NCBI GenBank assembly: GCA_046566145.1
Contig: JBKHXF010000026.1
Span: 1 to 64,000 of the forward strand
Length of the DNA stretch: 64,000 nucleotides
Direction: 5' to 3'
From: JBKHXF01 sp046566145
GTDB lineage: Bacteria > Actinomycetota > Nitriliruptoria > Nitriliruptorales > Nitriliruptoraceae
The notes beneath the pieces are model-generated. The model ran no database searches and was not told the origin of the DNA. It saw only the letters and a list, made by a program, of their open reading frames with translations. Positions 1 to 10,322 of this stretch are shown here, piece after piece. A program made the translations under genes and the position numbers. The stretch's first letter is position 1; each line of letters opens with the position of its first letter.

Positions 1-211
1 GGGCCGACAGCACGGTCTCGAGCGAGGCCCGCTCCACGGCCTCCGCGGCGCAGGTCGCGATCGCCTCGCCGGTCGCGGCGACGACGTTCATCAACGCGAC
101 CTCGGCCGCGTCGACCTGACCGAACAGGGTGTGGAGGGTGTCGGCGCACGCCGTGAGCGTCGGGGCGTCGGGGCCGCCGAGCTGGGTGGGAAGCGTCGCG
201 TTCGAGTGCAT
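1..211 (-). CDS. DUF222 / 13E12-repeat HNH protein, N-terminal part (cut by window edge)
   Basis: Only the first 70 codons are inside the window. The translation is nearly identical to the N-terminus of the complete DUF222 gene at 31282-32583, including the segment LFGQVDAAEVALMNVVAA, and the two align without gaps at a constant offset of 32372 nt. Members of this family (13E12 repeat family in mycobacteria) carry an N-terminal DUF222 helical region and usually a C-terminal HNH nuclease domain; here the HNH part would lie off the left edge. The ATG start is at the same place in both copies. A LexA-type palindrome lies 33 nt upstream. The family assignment is firm; biochemical function of the family is not established. 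Confidence 0.85.
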   Translation of the reverse strand, partial: MHSNATLPTQLGGPDAPTLTACADTLHTLFGQVDAAEVALMNVVAATGEAIATCAAEAVERASLETVLSA

Positions 212-243
212 GGGAAGGACCCTACGACGGGCCTGCGACACGG

Positions 244-259
244 TCGAACACATGTTCGA
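244..259. promoter_or_regulatory. LexA (SOS) box of DUF222 copy A
   Basis: TCGAAC-ACAT-GTTCGA is an exact match to the actinobacterial/mycobacterial LexA consensus TCGAAC-N4-GTTCGA. It sits 33 nt upstream of the DUF222 start codon, a position suited to repression. The other DUF222 copy has the same box with one mismatch. Several M. tuberculosis 13E12-family genes are known LexA targets, which supports a functional reading. Binding itself is inferred. Confidence 0.75.
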
Positions 260-401
260 CCATGCTGTGGACAGGTGCACCCACCGCGCCGGCGGTGTGC
301 ACGCGACCACCCGCACGTCCCATCAGGACGAGCTGCACCGCCCACCACCACGACGGCCCGCACCGCCCGCCACCGCGATCGGACGCGCCGGCGGCCGCTC
401 G

Positions 402-1172
402 TCACCCGCGCCGGCGGGCCCAGAAGGCGTGCTCGGAGGGGAAGCGACGGGCCCATTCGGCCGTGACCGCCGCCGGCGTGCCGGTCGCGTCCGCCGGCGC
501 GCGCAGCTCGCGGTAGTCGGTCACGTCGAACCCGGCGGCGTCGAGCGCGCGGAACCACGCGCCGGGGGTCGGCACGAACTCGATGCCGCCGGGCTCGTCG
601 ACGGCGTCGCGCCAGTCGTAGCGGTGGTCCCCGAACCAGTCCCGGAGGAGCTCCGTCCCGCTGGGGATGGAGCCGTCGAGCGGGGCGGTCAGGGTGGCGA
701 GCGGGTGCACCGTGAGGAACGCCAACCGGCCGCCCGGCCGCAGCAACCGGGCGGCCTCGGCGAGCCAGGCGTCGGGCTCGCACCACAGCGAGGCGCCGTA
801 CTCGCTCACGGCGAGGTCGAAGGAGGCGTCGGGGAGCGGCACGGCCTCGGCGGAGGCCTCGACGAGCTCGAGCGCGACCCCGCGCTCGTCGGCCATGCGC
901 CGGGCGGTCGCGAGCTGGGCGGGGGTGACGTCGACGCCGACCACCCGGGAGGCGCCGCGACCCGCGGCCCAGCCCGACACGTAGGCGGTGCCACAGCCGA
1001 GCTCGATGACGTCGAGGCCGGTGCAGTCCTCCGGCAGCAGCGGGCACGCCTCGTCGGGGATCCCCCAGGTCCCCCACGAGGGGGCCTCGTCCCAGAGCCG
1101 GGGAGCGACCGCCGCGTACGCGTCGGCCTTGCCGCCCCAGTGGTCGCGGTTCTCGATCTCGTGCTCGTCCAA
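402..1172 (-). CDS. Class I SAM-dependent methyltransferase
   Basis: The 256-residue product has a Rossmann methyltransferase core. Motif I, VIELGCGTAYVSG, is near residues 55-67. It is followed by an acidic strand end (VVGVDVTPAQL), a motif like VPLPDASFDLAVSEYGA near residue 113, and LLRPGGRLAFLTVHP. This order fits the Methyltransf_11/UbiE-like group of small-molecule methyltransferases. The substrate cannot be told. The chosen start is a TTG with a weak purine-rich sequence upstream; an internal start is possible. It is the first gene after the DUF222 promoter region, and is transcribed in the same direction as the DUF222 gene. Confidence 0.85.
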   Translation of the reverse strand: MDEHEIENRDHWGGKADAYAAVAPRLWDEAPSWGTWGIPDEACPLLPEDCTGLDVIELGCGTAYVSGWAAGRGASRVVGVDVTPAQLATARRMADERGVALELVEASAEAVPLPDASFDLAVSEYGASLWCEPDAWLAEAARLLRPGGRLAFLTVHPLATLTAPLDGSIPSGTELLRDWFGDHRYDWRDAVDEPGGIEFVPTPGAWFRALDAAGFDVTDYRELRAPADATGTPAAVTAEWARRFPSEHAFWARRRG

Positions 1173-1287
1173 CGTCGTCCCGTCCGGGCCTCGACGGACG
1201 ACCGGGGCGAGCCCCGTGCCGCCGTCCCTACCGTCGGCGGGACGCTAGCCCACCCGCGACCCGCCGCCCCCGACCTCCGGAGCGCCC

Positions 1288-1536
1288 GTGCCCCCTGTCG
1301 TTCGCACCCTGCTCGAGGAGCTCGTCCAGGAGTACGAGTGGGTCCACACCGCGCTCGGCATCCTCGGCAACGTGGCCTTCCTCGCCGGGTCCGCGCTGTT
1401 CCTGTCCGACGCCACCAAGACCGCGGGCGTCTGGCTCTTCATCGCCGGGTCGGCAGGGATGCTGGTGGGGTCGGTCGGGCAGGCGCTCGTGCGACGGGTC
1501 CGGCGACGGGCGGAGGGCGACGCGGCCGGCCCGTGA
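1288..1536 (+). CDS. YrhK-like small membrane protein
   Basis: The 82-residue product contains two hydrophobic segments (about residues 21-38 and 46-65) separated by a short charged turn, with an Arg-rich C-terminal tail. The segment EYEWVHTALGILGNVAFLAGS followed by LFIAGSAGML resembles the YrhK domain found alone or in larger integral membrane proteins. The GTG start has GGAG six bases upstream. Function is unknown in the family. It converges on the S1 protease gene, with a strong hairpin between them. Confidence 0.7.
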   Translation: MPPVVRTLLEELVQEYEWVHTALGILGNVAFLAGSALFLSDATKTAGVWLFIAGSAGMLVGSVGQALVRRVRRRAEGDAAGP

Positions 1537-1556
1537 GTGCCGAGACACCGACGCGA

Positions 1557-1586
1557 CGGGGCCCGCGGCCCCTGCCGCGGGCCCCG
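1557..1586. terminator. Hairpin terminator between convergent genes
   Basis: A perfect 12-bp stem, CGGGGCCCGCGG paired with CCGCGGGCCCCG, closes a 6-nt loop. It lies between the YrhK-like gene and the S1 protease gene, which converge, so it can serve both strands. There is no T tract, as is common in high-GC actinobacteria. The same 12-bp stem recurs exactly at 2582-2611. Confidence 0.75.
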
Positions 1587-1604
1587 TGTGCGTGCGACCG
1601 AAGC

Positions 1605-2483
1605 TCAGGGGATCGGCGTGGCGAAGGCCTCGGTGCCGTTGACCAGGCGGTAGTCCTTGCCGGTCTTGGCGCGCGCGTAGTCGAGCGAGCGCTTCAGGTC
1701 GGTGATGCCGTTGCCGGCCGGGAACGGGGCCAGGATGAGGGTCGAGGTCACCCCGAACGCGCGACCCTCGTTGTCGACGTGGCCGCTGCCGGAGTCACCG
1801 GGGATGCCGGGCGACATGGCGTAGACGACGTGGTTCCACCCGCCGTTGGAGCTGCCCGCCTTCACCTCGACCTTGGGGGAGAGCTGGGAGATCCCGAACC
1901 GGAGCCCGGAGTTGCCGTAGGTGTACAGGTCGGAGCCGACCGCGACGTTCTCGGCGAGGCCGGTCGGGCCGCCCCAGAAGGGCAGCGACGGGTTGATCCT
2001 CGACCAGTCGTCAGGGTGGACGGACACCATCGCGAAGTCGTTGCCGCGGCAGCGGTTCTGATCGGTCTCGACCGTCGGGACCTTCATCTCGGCCCACGCG
2101 TTGTAGGTCATGGTGCCCTTCTTGAGGGCGCCGGAGATGGTGAACTCGGAGCCGAGCGGGACGGTGCCGGCGAGGCAGCCGTTGGTCTGCGTGTTGCCGG
2201 CGGTGCTGCCGCAGTGACCGGCCATGCCGATGAGGACGTCCTCGAGCGTCTCGTTGCCATCGGCGTCGCGGCCCACCTCGATGAAGATGAAGTTGGTGGT
2301 GCACTGCCCGCCACTGGGGGAGCGGATCTGCACGCCCGGCTTGATGGGCGCGGTCGCGGCGGGGGCCCACTGGGGCTCCGGACCGGCGGCGACGGCGGTC
2401 GACACGCCGGGCGAGGCGGCGACGGTGGTGGAGGCGAGCAGACCGGTGAGGACGAGGCCGGTCAGGCGGGACGTGCGGCGCAT
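1605..2483 (-). CDS. Secreted trypsin-like (S1) serine protease
   Basis: The 292-residue product begins with a signal peptide (MRRTSRLTGLVLTGLL, Ala-rich to about residue 33). The catalytic triad is readable: His90 in GMAGHCGS, Asp149 in GNDFAMV and Ser231 in GIPGDSGSG. Cysteines near residues 61, 91, 103 and 145 may form disulfides. I chose the internal ATG that begins the signal peptide; the frame is open further upstream, but that stretch has no signal-like sequence. The gene stands alone between two identical hairpins, and carries the GACGTCGAA box (2527-2535) 43 nt upstream of its start, shared with other exported hydrolases here. Substrate unknown. Confidence 0.9.
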   Translation of the reverse strand: MRRTSRLTGLVLTGLLASTTVAASPGVSTAVAAGPEPQWAPAATAPIKPGVQIRSPSGGQCTTNFIFIEVGRDADGNETLEDVLIGMAGHCGSTAGNTQTNGCLAGTVPLGSEFTISGALKKGTMTYNAWAEMKVPTVETDQNRCRGNDFAMVSVHPDDWSRINPSLPFWGGPTGLAENVAVGSDLYTYGNSGLRFGISQLSPKVEVKAGSSNGGWNHVVYAMSPGIPGDSGSGHVDNEGRAFGVTSTLILAPFPAGNGITDLKRSLDYARAKTGKDYRLVNGTEAFATPIP

Positions 2484-2581
2484 GGGGGCTCCGGGGGCAG
2501 GGCACGGGACGTCGGTGCCCACTCGGTTCGACGTCGAGGTGATCCGGACCTTCCGGACGTGCCGGTGCATCGCGCGCAACG

Positions 2582-2611
2582 CACGGGGCCCGCGGCGTGT
2601 GCCGCGGGCCC
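2582..2611 (-). terminator. Terminator of hppA
   Basis: A 12-bp perfect stem with a 6-nt loop lies 28 nt past the hppA stop codon. The stem sequence is identical to the one at 1557-1586, while the loop and flanks differ. It separates hppA from the co-directional S1 protease gene. Confidence 0.75.
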
Positions 2612-2639
2612 CGAGGTGGTGCCGGTGGTGCTCAGCGCC

Positions 2640-4766
2640 TCACAGGAAGGCGGGCGCGAACACGAGGCTGACGATGGTCATCACCTTGATGAGGATGTTC
2701 ATCGCCGGACCGGAGGTGTCCTTGAACGGGTCACCGACCGTGTCGCCGGTGACGGCCGCCTTGTGGTTGTCCGAGCCCTTGCCGCCGAAGTTTCCGGCCT
2801 CGATGTACTTCTTCGCGTTGTCCCACGCGCCGCCGGCGTTCGCCATGAAGATGGCGAGCATGAAGCCGGTGGACAGGGCGCCGGCGAGCAGGCCGCCGAG
2901 CGCCTCGACCGAGAAGTACCCGACCGCGAGGGGCAGCACCACGGCGAGGGCGCCGGGGACGATCATCTCGCGCAGGGCAGCCTGCGTGGAGATGTCGACG
3001 CAGCGGGCGTGGTCGGGCTTGACGCCCTCCTTGCCCTCGCGCAGACCGGGGATCTCGGCGAACTGGCGGCGGACCTCGACGATCATCGCCTGGGCGGCGC
3101 GACCGACCGACTTCATGGTCAGCGCGGCGAAGGCGAACGTCGACATCGAGCCGATGAAGAGGCCGATGACGACCGGGACCGCGGTGAGGTCGATGACCAG
3201 CGCGGTGGAGCCCTGGGGGGCGACCGCGGCGGTGTAGGAGCGGAACAGGGCGAGCGCGGTCAGCGCCGCGGAGCCGATGGCGAAGCCCTTGGCGACGGCG
3301 GCGGTGGTGTTGCCGAGCGAGTCGAGCCCGTCGGTGACCTCGCGGACCTCCGGGGGCAGGTGCGCCATCTCGGCAATGCCGCCGGCGTTGTCGGAGATCG
3401 GGCCGTAGGCGTCGACGGCGACGACGGCACCGGTCGTGGCGAGCATGCCGATGGCGGCGAGCGCGGCGGCGTAGAGGCCACCCGAGCCGGCGGCGACGGT
3501 GTCGGCGAAGGCCGCCTCACCGAGGCCGTAGGACGCGCCGATGGCACCGACGATCAGGATCACGGACGCAACGGTGGAGAGCATGCCGTCGGCGATGCCG
3601 CCGATGATGACGGTCGCCGGGCCGGTCTCGGACTGGCCGGCCAGCTTCTTCACCGGGTTGTAGTGGTCGGATGTGTAGTACTCGGAGGTGAAGCCGATGG
3701 CGTAGCCGGCGGCGAGGCCGACCACGATCACGAGACCCATCAGTGCCGGGTTGGCGACCTCGGGCACGCCCTCACCGAAGATCCAGTAAGCGCCTGCGAC
3801 CGACGCGATGGCCGTGAGGACCATGGCGACGTTGGTGCCGAAGTGCAGCTGCGAGGAGAGGCTCTTTCCCTTGCGGCCGCGCACGAGCAGCGCGCCGATG
3901 ATGGACGCGACCATGCCGAGGGCAGCGACGAGGAGCGGGTAGAGGTAGGCGGCCTGCAGCAGCGACCCGTCGACGATGTCGGCGAGCTCGCCGGTCTCGC
4001 GGGAGAGCAGCCCCCCGAAGAGCAGGGCGGCGAGGACGATCGGGGCCACGATCGCGCCCGCGTACGACTCGAAGAGGTCGGCGCCCATGCCGGCGACGTC
4101 GCCGACGTTGTCGCCGACGTTGTCGGCGATGGTGGCCGGGTTGCGCGGGTCGTCCTCGGGGATGCCCGCCTCGACCTTGCCGACGAGGTCGGCGCCGACG
4201 TCCGCGGCCTTGGTGTAGATGCCGCCACCGATGCGGGCGAACAGCGCGATGGACGAGCCGCCGAGGCCGAAGGTCGCGACGACCTGGAAGGCGTCGGCGA
4301 CCGCGAGGACGTCGACGAACAGGATGTAGGAGAGCGAGATGCCGAGCAGGCCCAGGCCGGCGACCGTGAAGCCCATGACCGCGCCACCCTTGAAGGCGAG
4401 CGGGAGGGCCTGCGCGGCGCCCTGACGTGCGGCGTTGGCGGTGCGGACGTTCGCCGCGGTCGCGATGCGCATGCCGACCACGCCGGCGATGGCGGAGAAC
4501 ACCGCACCCATCAGGTAGGCGATCGCGCCCCAGGGGCGGCCGTAGGGGAGCACCACGAAGATGATGATGGTCATCGCCGCGACGAACACGGCGACCCAGC
4601 GGTACTCGCGGCGCAGGAACGCGGTGGCGCCCTCGCGGATCGCGGCCGCGATCTCCTTCATGAGCTCGGTGCCCTCGTCGGCCGCGTTCACGACCTTCGA
4701 GAAGTAGGCGGCGAGCAGCAGGCCGGCGATGGCCGCTGCAGCCGCGATGTACGGGATGGAAGACAC
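2640..4766 (-). CDS. hppA: K+-dependent membrane-bound pyrophosphatase (H+ or Na+ pump)
   Basis: The 708-residue integral membrane protein (about 16 helices) hydrolyses PPi and pumps cations. Diagnostic segments are present: the PPi/Mg site with DVGADLVGKVEAGIPEDDPRNPA (split around residue 200), DNVGDNVGDVAGMGADLFES, a second acidic site DAYGPISDNAGGIAEM, and the C-terminal KKYIEAG...GDTVGDPFKDTSGP. The motif GNTTAA, with Ala where K+-independent enzymes have Lys, marks the K+-dependent subfamily. Both Na+ and H+ pumps occur there, and I cannot separate them by eye. The GTG start is preceded by GGAGG at 8 nt; an upstream in-frame ATG has no such site. Confidence 0.95.
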   Translation of the reverse strand: MSSIPYIAAAAAIAGLLLAAYFSKVVNAADEGTELMKEIAAAIREGATAFLRREYRWVAVFVAAMTIIIFVVLPYGRPWGAIAYLMGAVFSAIAGVVGMRIATAANVRTANAARQGAAQALPLAFKGGAVMGFTVAGLGLLGISLSYILFVDVLAVADAFQVVATFGLGGSSIALFARIGGGIYTKAADVGADLVGKVEAGIPEDDPRNPATIADNVGDNVGDVAGMGADLFESYAGAIVAPIVLAALLFGGLLSRETGELADIVDGSLLQAAYLYPLLVAALGMVASIIGALLVRGRKGKSLSSQLHFGTNVAMVLTAIASVAGAYWIFGEGVPEVANPALMGLVIVVGLAAGYAIGFTSEYYTSDHYNPVKKLAGQSETGPATVIIGGIADGMLSTVASVILIVGAIGASYGLGEAAFADTVAAGSGGLYAAALAAIGMLATTGAVVAVDAYGPISDNAGGIAEMAHLPPEVREVTDGLDSLGNTTAAVAKGFAIGSAALTALALFRSYTAAVAPQGSTALVIDLTAVPVVIGLFIGSMSTFAFAALTMKSVGRAAQAMIVEVRRQFAEIPGLREGKEGVKPDHARCVDISTQAALREMIVPGALAVVLPLAVGYFSVEALGGLLAGALSTGFMLAIFMANAGGAWDNAKKYIEAGNFGGKGSDNHKAAVTGDTVGDPFKDTSGPAMNILIKVMTIVSLVFAPAFL

Positions 4767-4933
4767 GGTGTCCGCCTCCGGGTGTGGTCGAGGTGGCACC
4801 CACGCACGAGCGCGCGGTGGCGCGTGACGGCGGGGTGGAGGGAGGTCGAGCGCGGCCGGTGCGCCAGCGTCAGGGCGGGCAGCGCGGGCAGCCGACGACG
4901 CGAGCCAGCACTGCGGACCCGCGTCGGTCCGGG

Positions 4934-4963
4934 AGCCTAGCGGTGGCCGAGTGACCGGTCCAA
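4934..4963 (-). promoter_or_regulatory. Probable promoter of hppA
   Basis: On the minus strand, TTGGAC and TAGGCT are separated by 18 nt. They resemble -35/-10 elements of a housekeeping sigma factor. The leader to the GTG start would be about 160 nt. No riboswitch pattern was recognised in it. Confidence 0.5.
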
Positions 4964-4980
4964 GGTGCGTCCGTGAGCGC

Positions 4981-5385
4981 TCAGGTGCCCTCGGGGCCCC
5001 GGCGCCGGCGGAGCTCGCCGCGGGTCAGCGAGCGGACGAGCTCGACCAGGTCGTCCGGCTCGAACGGCTTCTCGAGCCAGGCGTCCGCGTCGACGTCGCG
5101 GGCGGTGGGGGTGTCGACCGCCGCCGAGCAGACGAGGACCGGGACCTCGGACGTCGCCGGGTGGGCACGGAGCCCGCCGACGAGCTCCCCGCCGCTCATC
5201 TCGGGCAGCAGCAGGTCGGTGACGACCAGCGCCGGCGGCCGGGTGCAGGCCTCCTCGAGCGCCTCCGCGGCGGAGGTCTGGGTCTGCACGACGAAGCCGG
5301 CGTCCTCCAGCGTCATGCGGACGACGGAGAGCACGGCGCGGTCGTCGTCGACGACCACGACGCGCGGGAGAGTGCGCGCTGCCAC
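4981..5385 (-). CDS. Single-domain response regulator (receiver domain)
   Basis: The 134-residue product is a lone CheY-like receiver. The acidic triad VVVVDDDRAV near the N-terminus, phosphoacceptor Asp in VVTDLLLPEMSGG, the Ser/Ala-rich strand VLVCSAAVD and the Lys of WLEKPFEPDD are all present. No output domain follows; the C-terminus is a short basic tail. GTG is chosen because GGAGGGG sits 8 nt upstream and because translation from the frame's upstream start adds only low-complexity residues. No kinase gene is adjacent. It is divergent from topA. Confidence 0.85.
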   Translation of the reverse strand: MAARTLPRVVVVDDDRAVLSVVRMTLEDAGFVVQTQTSAAEALEEACTRPPALVVTDLLLPEMSGGELVGGLRAHPATSEVPVLVCSAAVDTPTARDVDADAWLEKPFEPDDLVELVRSLTRGELRRRRGPEGT

Positions 5386-5490
5386 GTCAGGTACCCCTCC
5401 TGCTGCCGGCGGTGGCCGGCCGGGCGCAGCCTGTCGCGGGGACGGCCACCCGACACGCCCTGCGCGACCACCGCTCACGGCGGTGCGGTG

Positions 5491-5517
5491 CCGTGGGGTC
5501 CCGTAGGGACCCCACGG
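5491..5517. other. Strong hairpin in the receiver/topA divergent intergenic region
   Basis: CCGTGGGGTCCC and GGGACCCCACGG form a perfect 12-bp stem with a GTA loop. It lies between two divergent genes, so a terminator role is not obvious. It could insulate the promoters or be part of the receiver gene's leader. Confidence 0.5.
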
Positions 5518-5549
5518 TGACGCCGCCCCCCGGTCGGCCGTCGGCACGG

Positions 5550-5592
5550 TTGACAGGGTGGGGTGGCATCCTCACCTTCCGGCACGCCGGAA
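5550..5592 (+). promoter_or_regulatory. Putative topA promoter with overlapping palindrome
   Basis: A perfect TTGACA (5550-5555) is followed after 16 nt by TCACCT, a weak -10. The palindrome TTCCGGC-AC-GCCGGAA (5577-5592) overlaps the expected transcription start. That is a typical operator position; alternatively it folds as a short leader hairpin. Supercoiling-sensitive control of topA is known in other bacteria, but nothing here proves it. Confidence 0.45.
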
Positions 5593-5627
5593 CCACCGCG
5601 CCGATGCACCCACGAGAAGAGAGCCAC

Positions 5628-8237
<2,610 letters not shown>

Positions 8238-8330
8238 CGCAGGACGGCCCGTGCGAGGCTCGTCGGCAGGACGGTCGACCAAGGACGTCGAACGTCTCCC
8301 ACGTACCTCCACGTCGTCGAAGGCCCACCC

Positions 8331-10250
8331 GTGCGTCCCCTCCGCTCCCTCGTCGTGCTCGTCGCCGCCGCGGCGCTCGCCCTCCCGGCGGCCGTCGCCG
8401 GCACCCCCGCGCTCGCCCAGGACGCCGGCCTGCCCGAGGTCACCGTCGAGGAGTTCACGGTCACCGTGACCGACGGTCCCGACGACGAGTTCACCGACGT
8501 CGTCATCGACGCCCGCCGCTACGTGCCCGCCACCGCGACCGCCGCGACCCCCGCGCCGGCGGTGCTGCTGTCCCACGGGTTCGGCGGGAACAAGACCGGC
8601 TACGACGCGCTCGCCCGGGCGCACGCGCAGATGGGCTACGTGGCCGTCACCTACTCGGCCCGCGGCTTCGGCGCGTCCACCCACGAGATCGGGCTCGACT
8701 CGATCGACTACGACGTCAAGGACGTCCGCCAGCTGATCGACGAGATCGCGGCCTGGGACTACGTCGAGCTCGACGCGCCGGGCGACCCGGTGATTGGGAT
8801 GCACGGCGACTCGTACGGCGGCGGCATCGCGCTGCAGGTCGCCGCGGTCGACGGCCGCATCGACGCCATCGCACCGCGCATCACCTGGTCGTCGCTCGTC
8901 TACTCGCTCACCCCGAACAACCTCGGCCGCACGTTCGCGTCGCCCTACGACCAGCCGTTCGGCATCTTCAAGCAGCAGTGGACGACGCTGTTCTTCACCC
9001 TCGGCACCGCCCAGCCGGTGCTGTCGCCGGAGGGCTTCCCGACCATCCCGCCGGCGTCCGAGTGCCCCGGCTTCGTCTCCGGGCTCTGCCAGACCTACCT
9101 GCGGATCTCCGCCCAGGGTCGGGGTGACGCCGAGGCGGTCGAGCTGATCCAGCGCTCCTCGCCCGACGTCCGCTCGACCGGCATCACCGCCCCGGCGCTC
9201 ATCATCCAGGGGCAGGACGACACGCTGTTCAACCTCCGCGAGGCGTTCCGCAACCAGGCGCTGATCGCTGCCAACGGCACCCCCACGAAGCTGCTGTTCT
9301 TCAACGGCGGCCACTCCGGCCCCAACGCCGCGGGCGAGCGCGTCGACGAGGCCAACCCGACCGACGTGCTGAACCGTCGCCTCTTCGCCTGGTGGGACCG
9401 GTGGCTGCGCGACGACACCACGGCCGACACCGGCCCGGCCGTCGAGTGGTACCGGCCCTGGATCACCACGACCGCCGACACGATCGCCGCGGCCTACACC
9501 GGCGCCGACGGCTACCCGGTCGAGCCCCCGACGACGTGGTTCCTCTCCGGTGACGGCACGATCGTCACCGACGCGGCCGACGTCACCGCCGGCGAGGTGT
9601 CGTTCGTGAACCCGCCGGGGGGGCAGCCGGCCGCCTTCAGCGAGGACGCGCTGCGGCGGTCCCCGCTCCCGCCGACGGAGCAGCCCGGCCAGCACGTCGT
9701 GTTCGACTCGGCCCCGCTCGAGGAGGCCATCGAGGTCGTCGGCGTCCCGGAGCTCCGCGGGCTCGACCTGTCCTCCCAGACCGGCGCGGCGCACCTGCAC
9801 GTGCGCGTCTACGACGTCGCGCCCGACGGCTCCGTCGAGCTGCCGCGCCGGATGACCGCGCCGGTGTACGCCGAGGACCTCTCGGCGCCGCTCGACGTGT
9901 CGACCACCGGCTACGTGCACCGCTTCGAGGCCGGCCACCGGGTCCGGATCGTGCTCGCCTCGACCGACCTGTCCTACAGCAACCGGCTCGTGCCCGACCA
10001 GTACACGGTCGCGGTCGACCCGGCCGCGCCGACCGAGCTGGTGCTGCCGCTGGTGACCCCGACCGGGCCCTCCCCGCTGCCGGGCGTCGACCCGGGCGAC
10101 GACGCCCCGACCACCAGCGCGGCCGCGGACGACACGACGTCGCTGCCGGCGACCGGGGGCGGGCTCGTCCTGCCGGGCCTCGCGCTGGTGGGCCTCGCGG
10201 CCGCCGGCGCGGGCCGCCGGCGCCCCGGTCGCTCCACCGGGGACCGCTGA
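8331..10250 (+). CDS. Secreted S15/CocE-type alpha/beta hydrolase with LPxTG-like anchor
   Basis: The 639-residue product has a signal peptide (residues 1-29), an alpha/beta-hydrolase domain and a C-terminal beta domain typical of X-Pro dipeptidyl-peptidase/CocE proteins. The nucleophile Ser161 is in GDSYGG, the acid is Asp296 or Asp297 in QGQDDT, and His328 is in NGGHSG. Residues about 604-639 read LPATGG, a hydrophobic stretch and an Arg-rich tail, which is a sortase sorting signal. The enzyme is therefore probably wall-attached. The GTG start lacks a good Shine-Dalgarno site. A GACGTCGAA box lies 38 nt upstream. The substrate (peptide or ester) is not determinable. Confidence 0.88.
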   Translation: MRPLRSLVVLVAAAALALPAAVAGTPALAQDAGLPEVTVEEFTVTVTDGPDDEFTDVVIDARRYVPATATAATPAPAVLLSHGFGGNKTGYDALARAHAQMGYVAVTYSARGFGASTHEIGLDSIDYDVKDVRQLIDEIAAWDYVELDAPGDPVIGMHGDSYGGGIALQVAAVDGRIDAIAPRITWSSLVYSLTPNNLGRTFASPYDQPFGIFKQQWTTLFFTLGTAQPVLSPEGFPTIPPASECPGFVSGLCQTYLRISAQGRGDAEAVELIQRSSPDVRSTGITAPALIIQGQDDTLFNLREAFRNQALIAANGTPTKLLFFNGGHSGPNAAGERVDEANPTDVLNRRLFAWWDRWLRDDTTADTGPAVEWYRPWITTTADTIAAAYTGADGYPVEPPTTWFLSGDGTIVTDAADVTAGEVSFVNPPGGQPAAFSEDALRRSPLPPTEQPGQHVVFDSAPLEEAIEVVGVPELRGLDLSSQTGAAHLHVRVYDVAPDGSVELPRRMTAPVYAEDLSAPLDVSTTGYVHRFEAGHRVRIVLASTDLSYSNRLVPDQYTVAVDPAAPTELVLPLVTPTGPSPLPGVDPGDDAPTTSAAADDTTSLPATGGGLVLPGLALVGLAAAGAGRRRPGRSTGDR

Positions 10251-10322
10251 GGAGGCGGCCGTCGGCCCGCGGCTACCCTCGCCGGTCAGCCCGGACGCCG
10301 AGTGTGAGGACGAGCGCCGACC

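Larger units (their letters stand above)
1..292. repeat. Dispersed repeat, copy A (DUF222 5' end plus promoter)
   Basis: This segment matches 32373-32664 in the same orientation, gap-free, with scattered substitutions. It covers the start of the DUF222 gene, its upstream region with the LexA-like palindrome, and the first part of the GCGCCGGCGGTG repeat unit. Homology continues past the start codon into non-coding DNA, so the duplicated unit included the promoter. Such dispersed copies resemble the REP13E12 elements of mycobacteria. Confidence 0.85.

Noticed and set aside
129..4940. A 1600-codon open frame on the plus strand across the methyltransferase, S1 protease and hppA genes
   Set aside because: It is antisense to well-supported genes and has the Arg/Gly/Val/Asp-rich composition of a shadow frame in high-GC DNA; no domain is visible.
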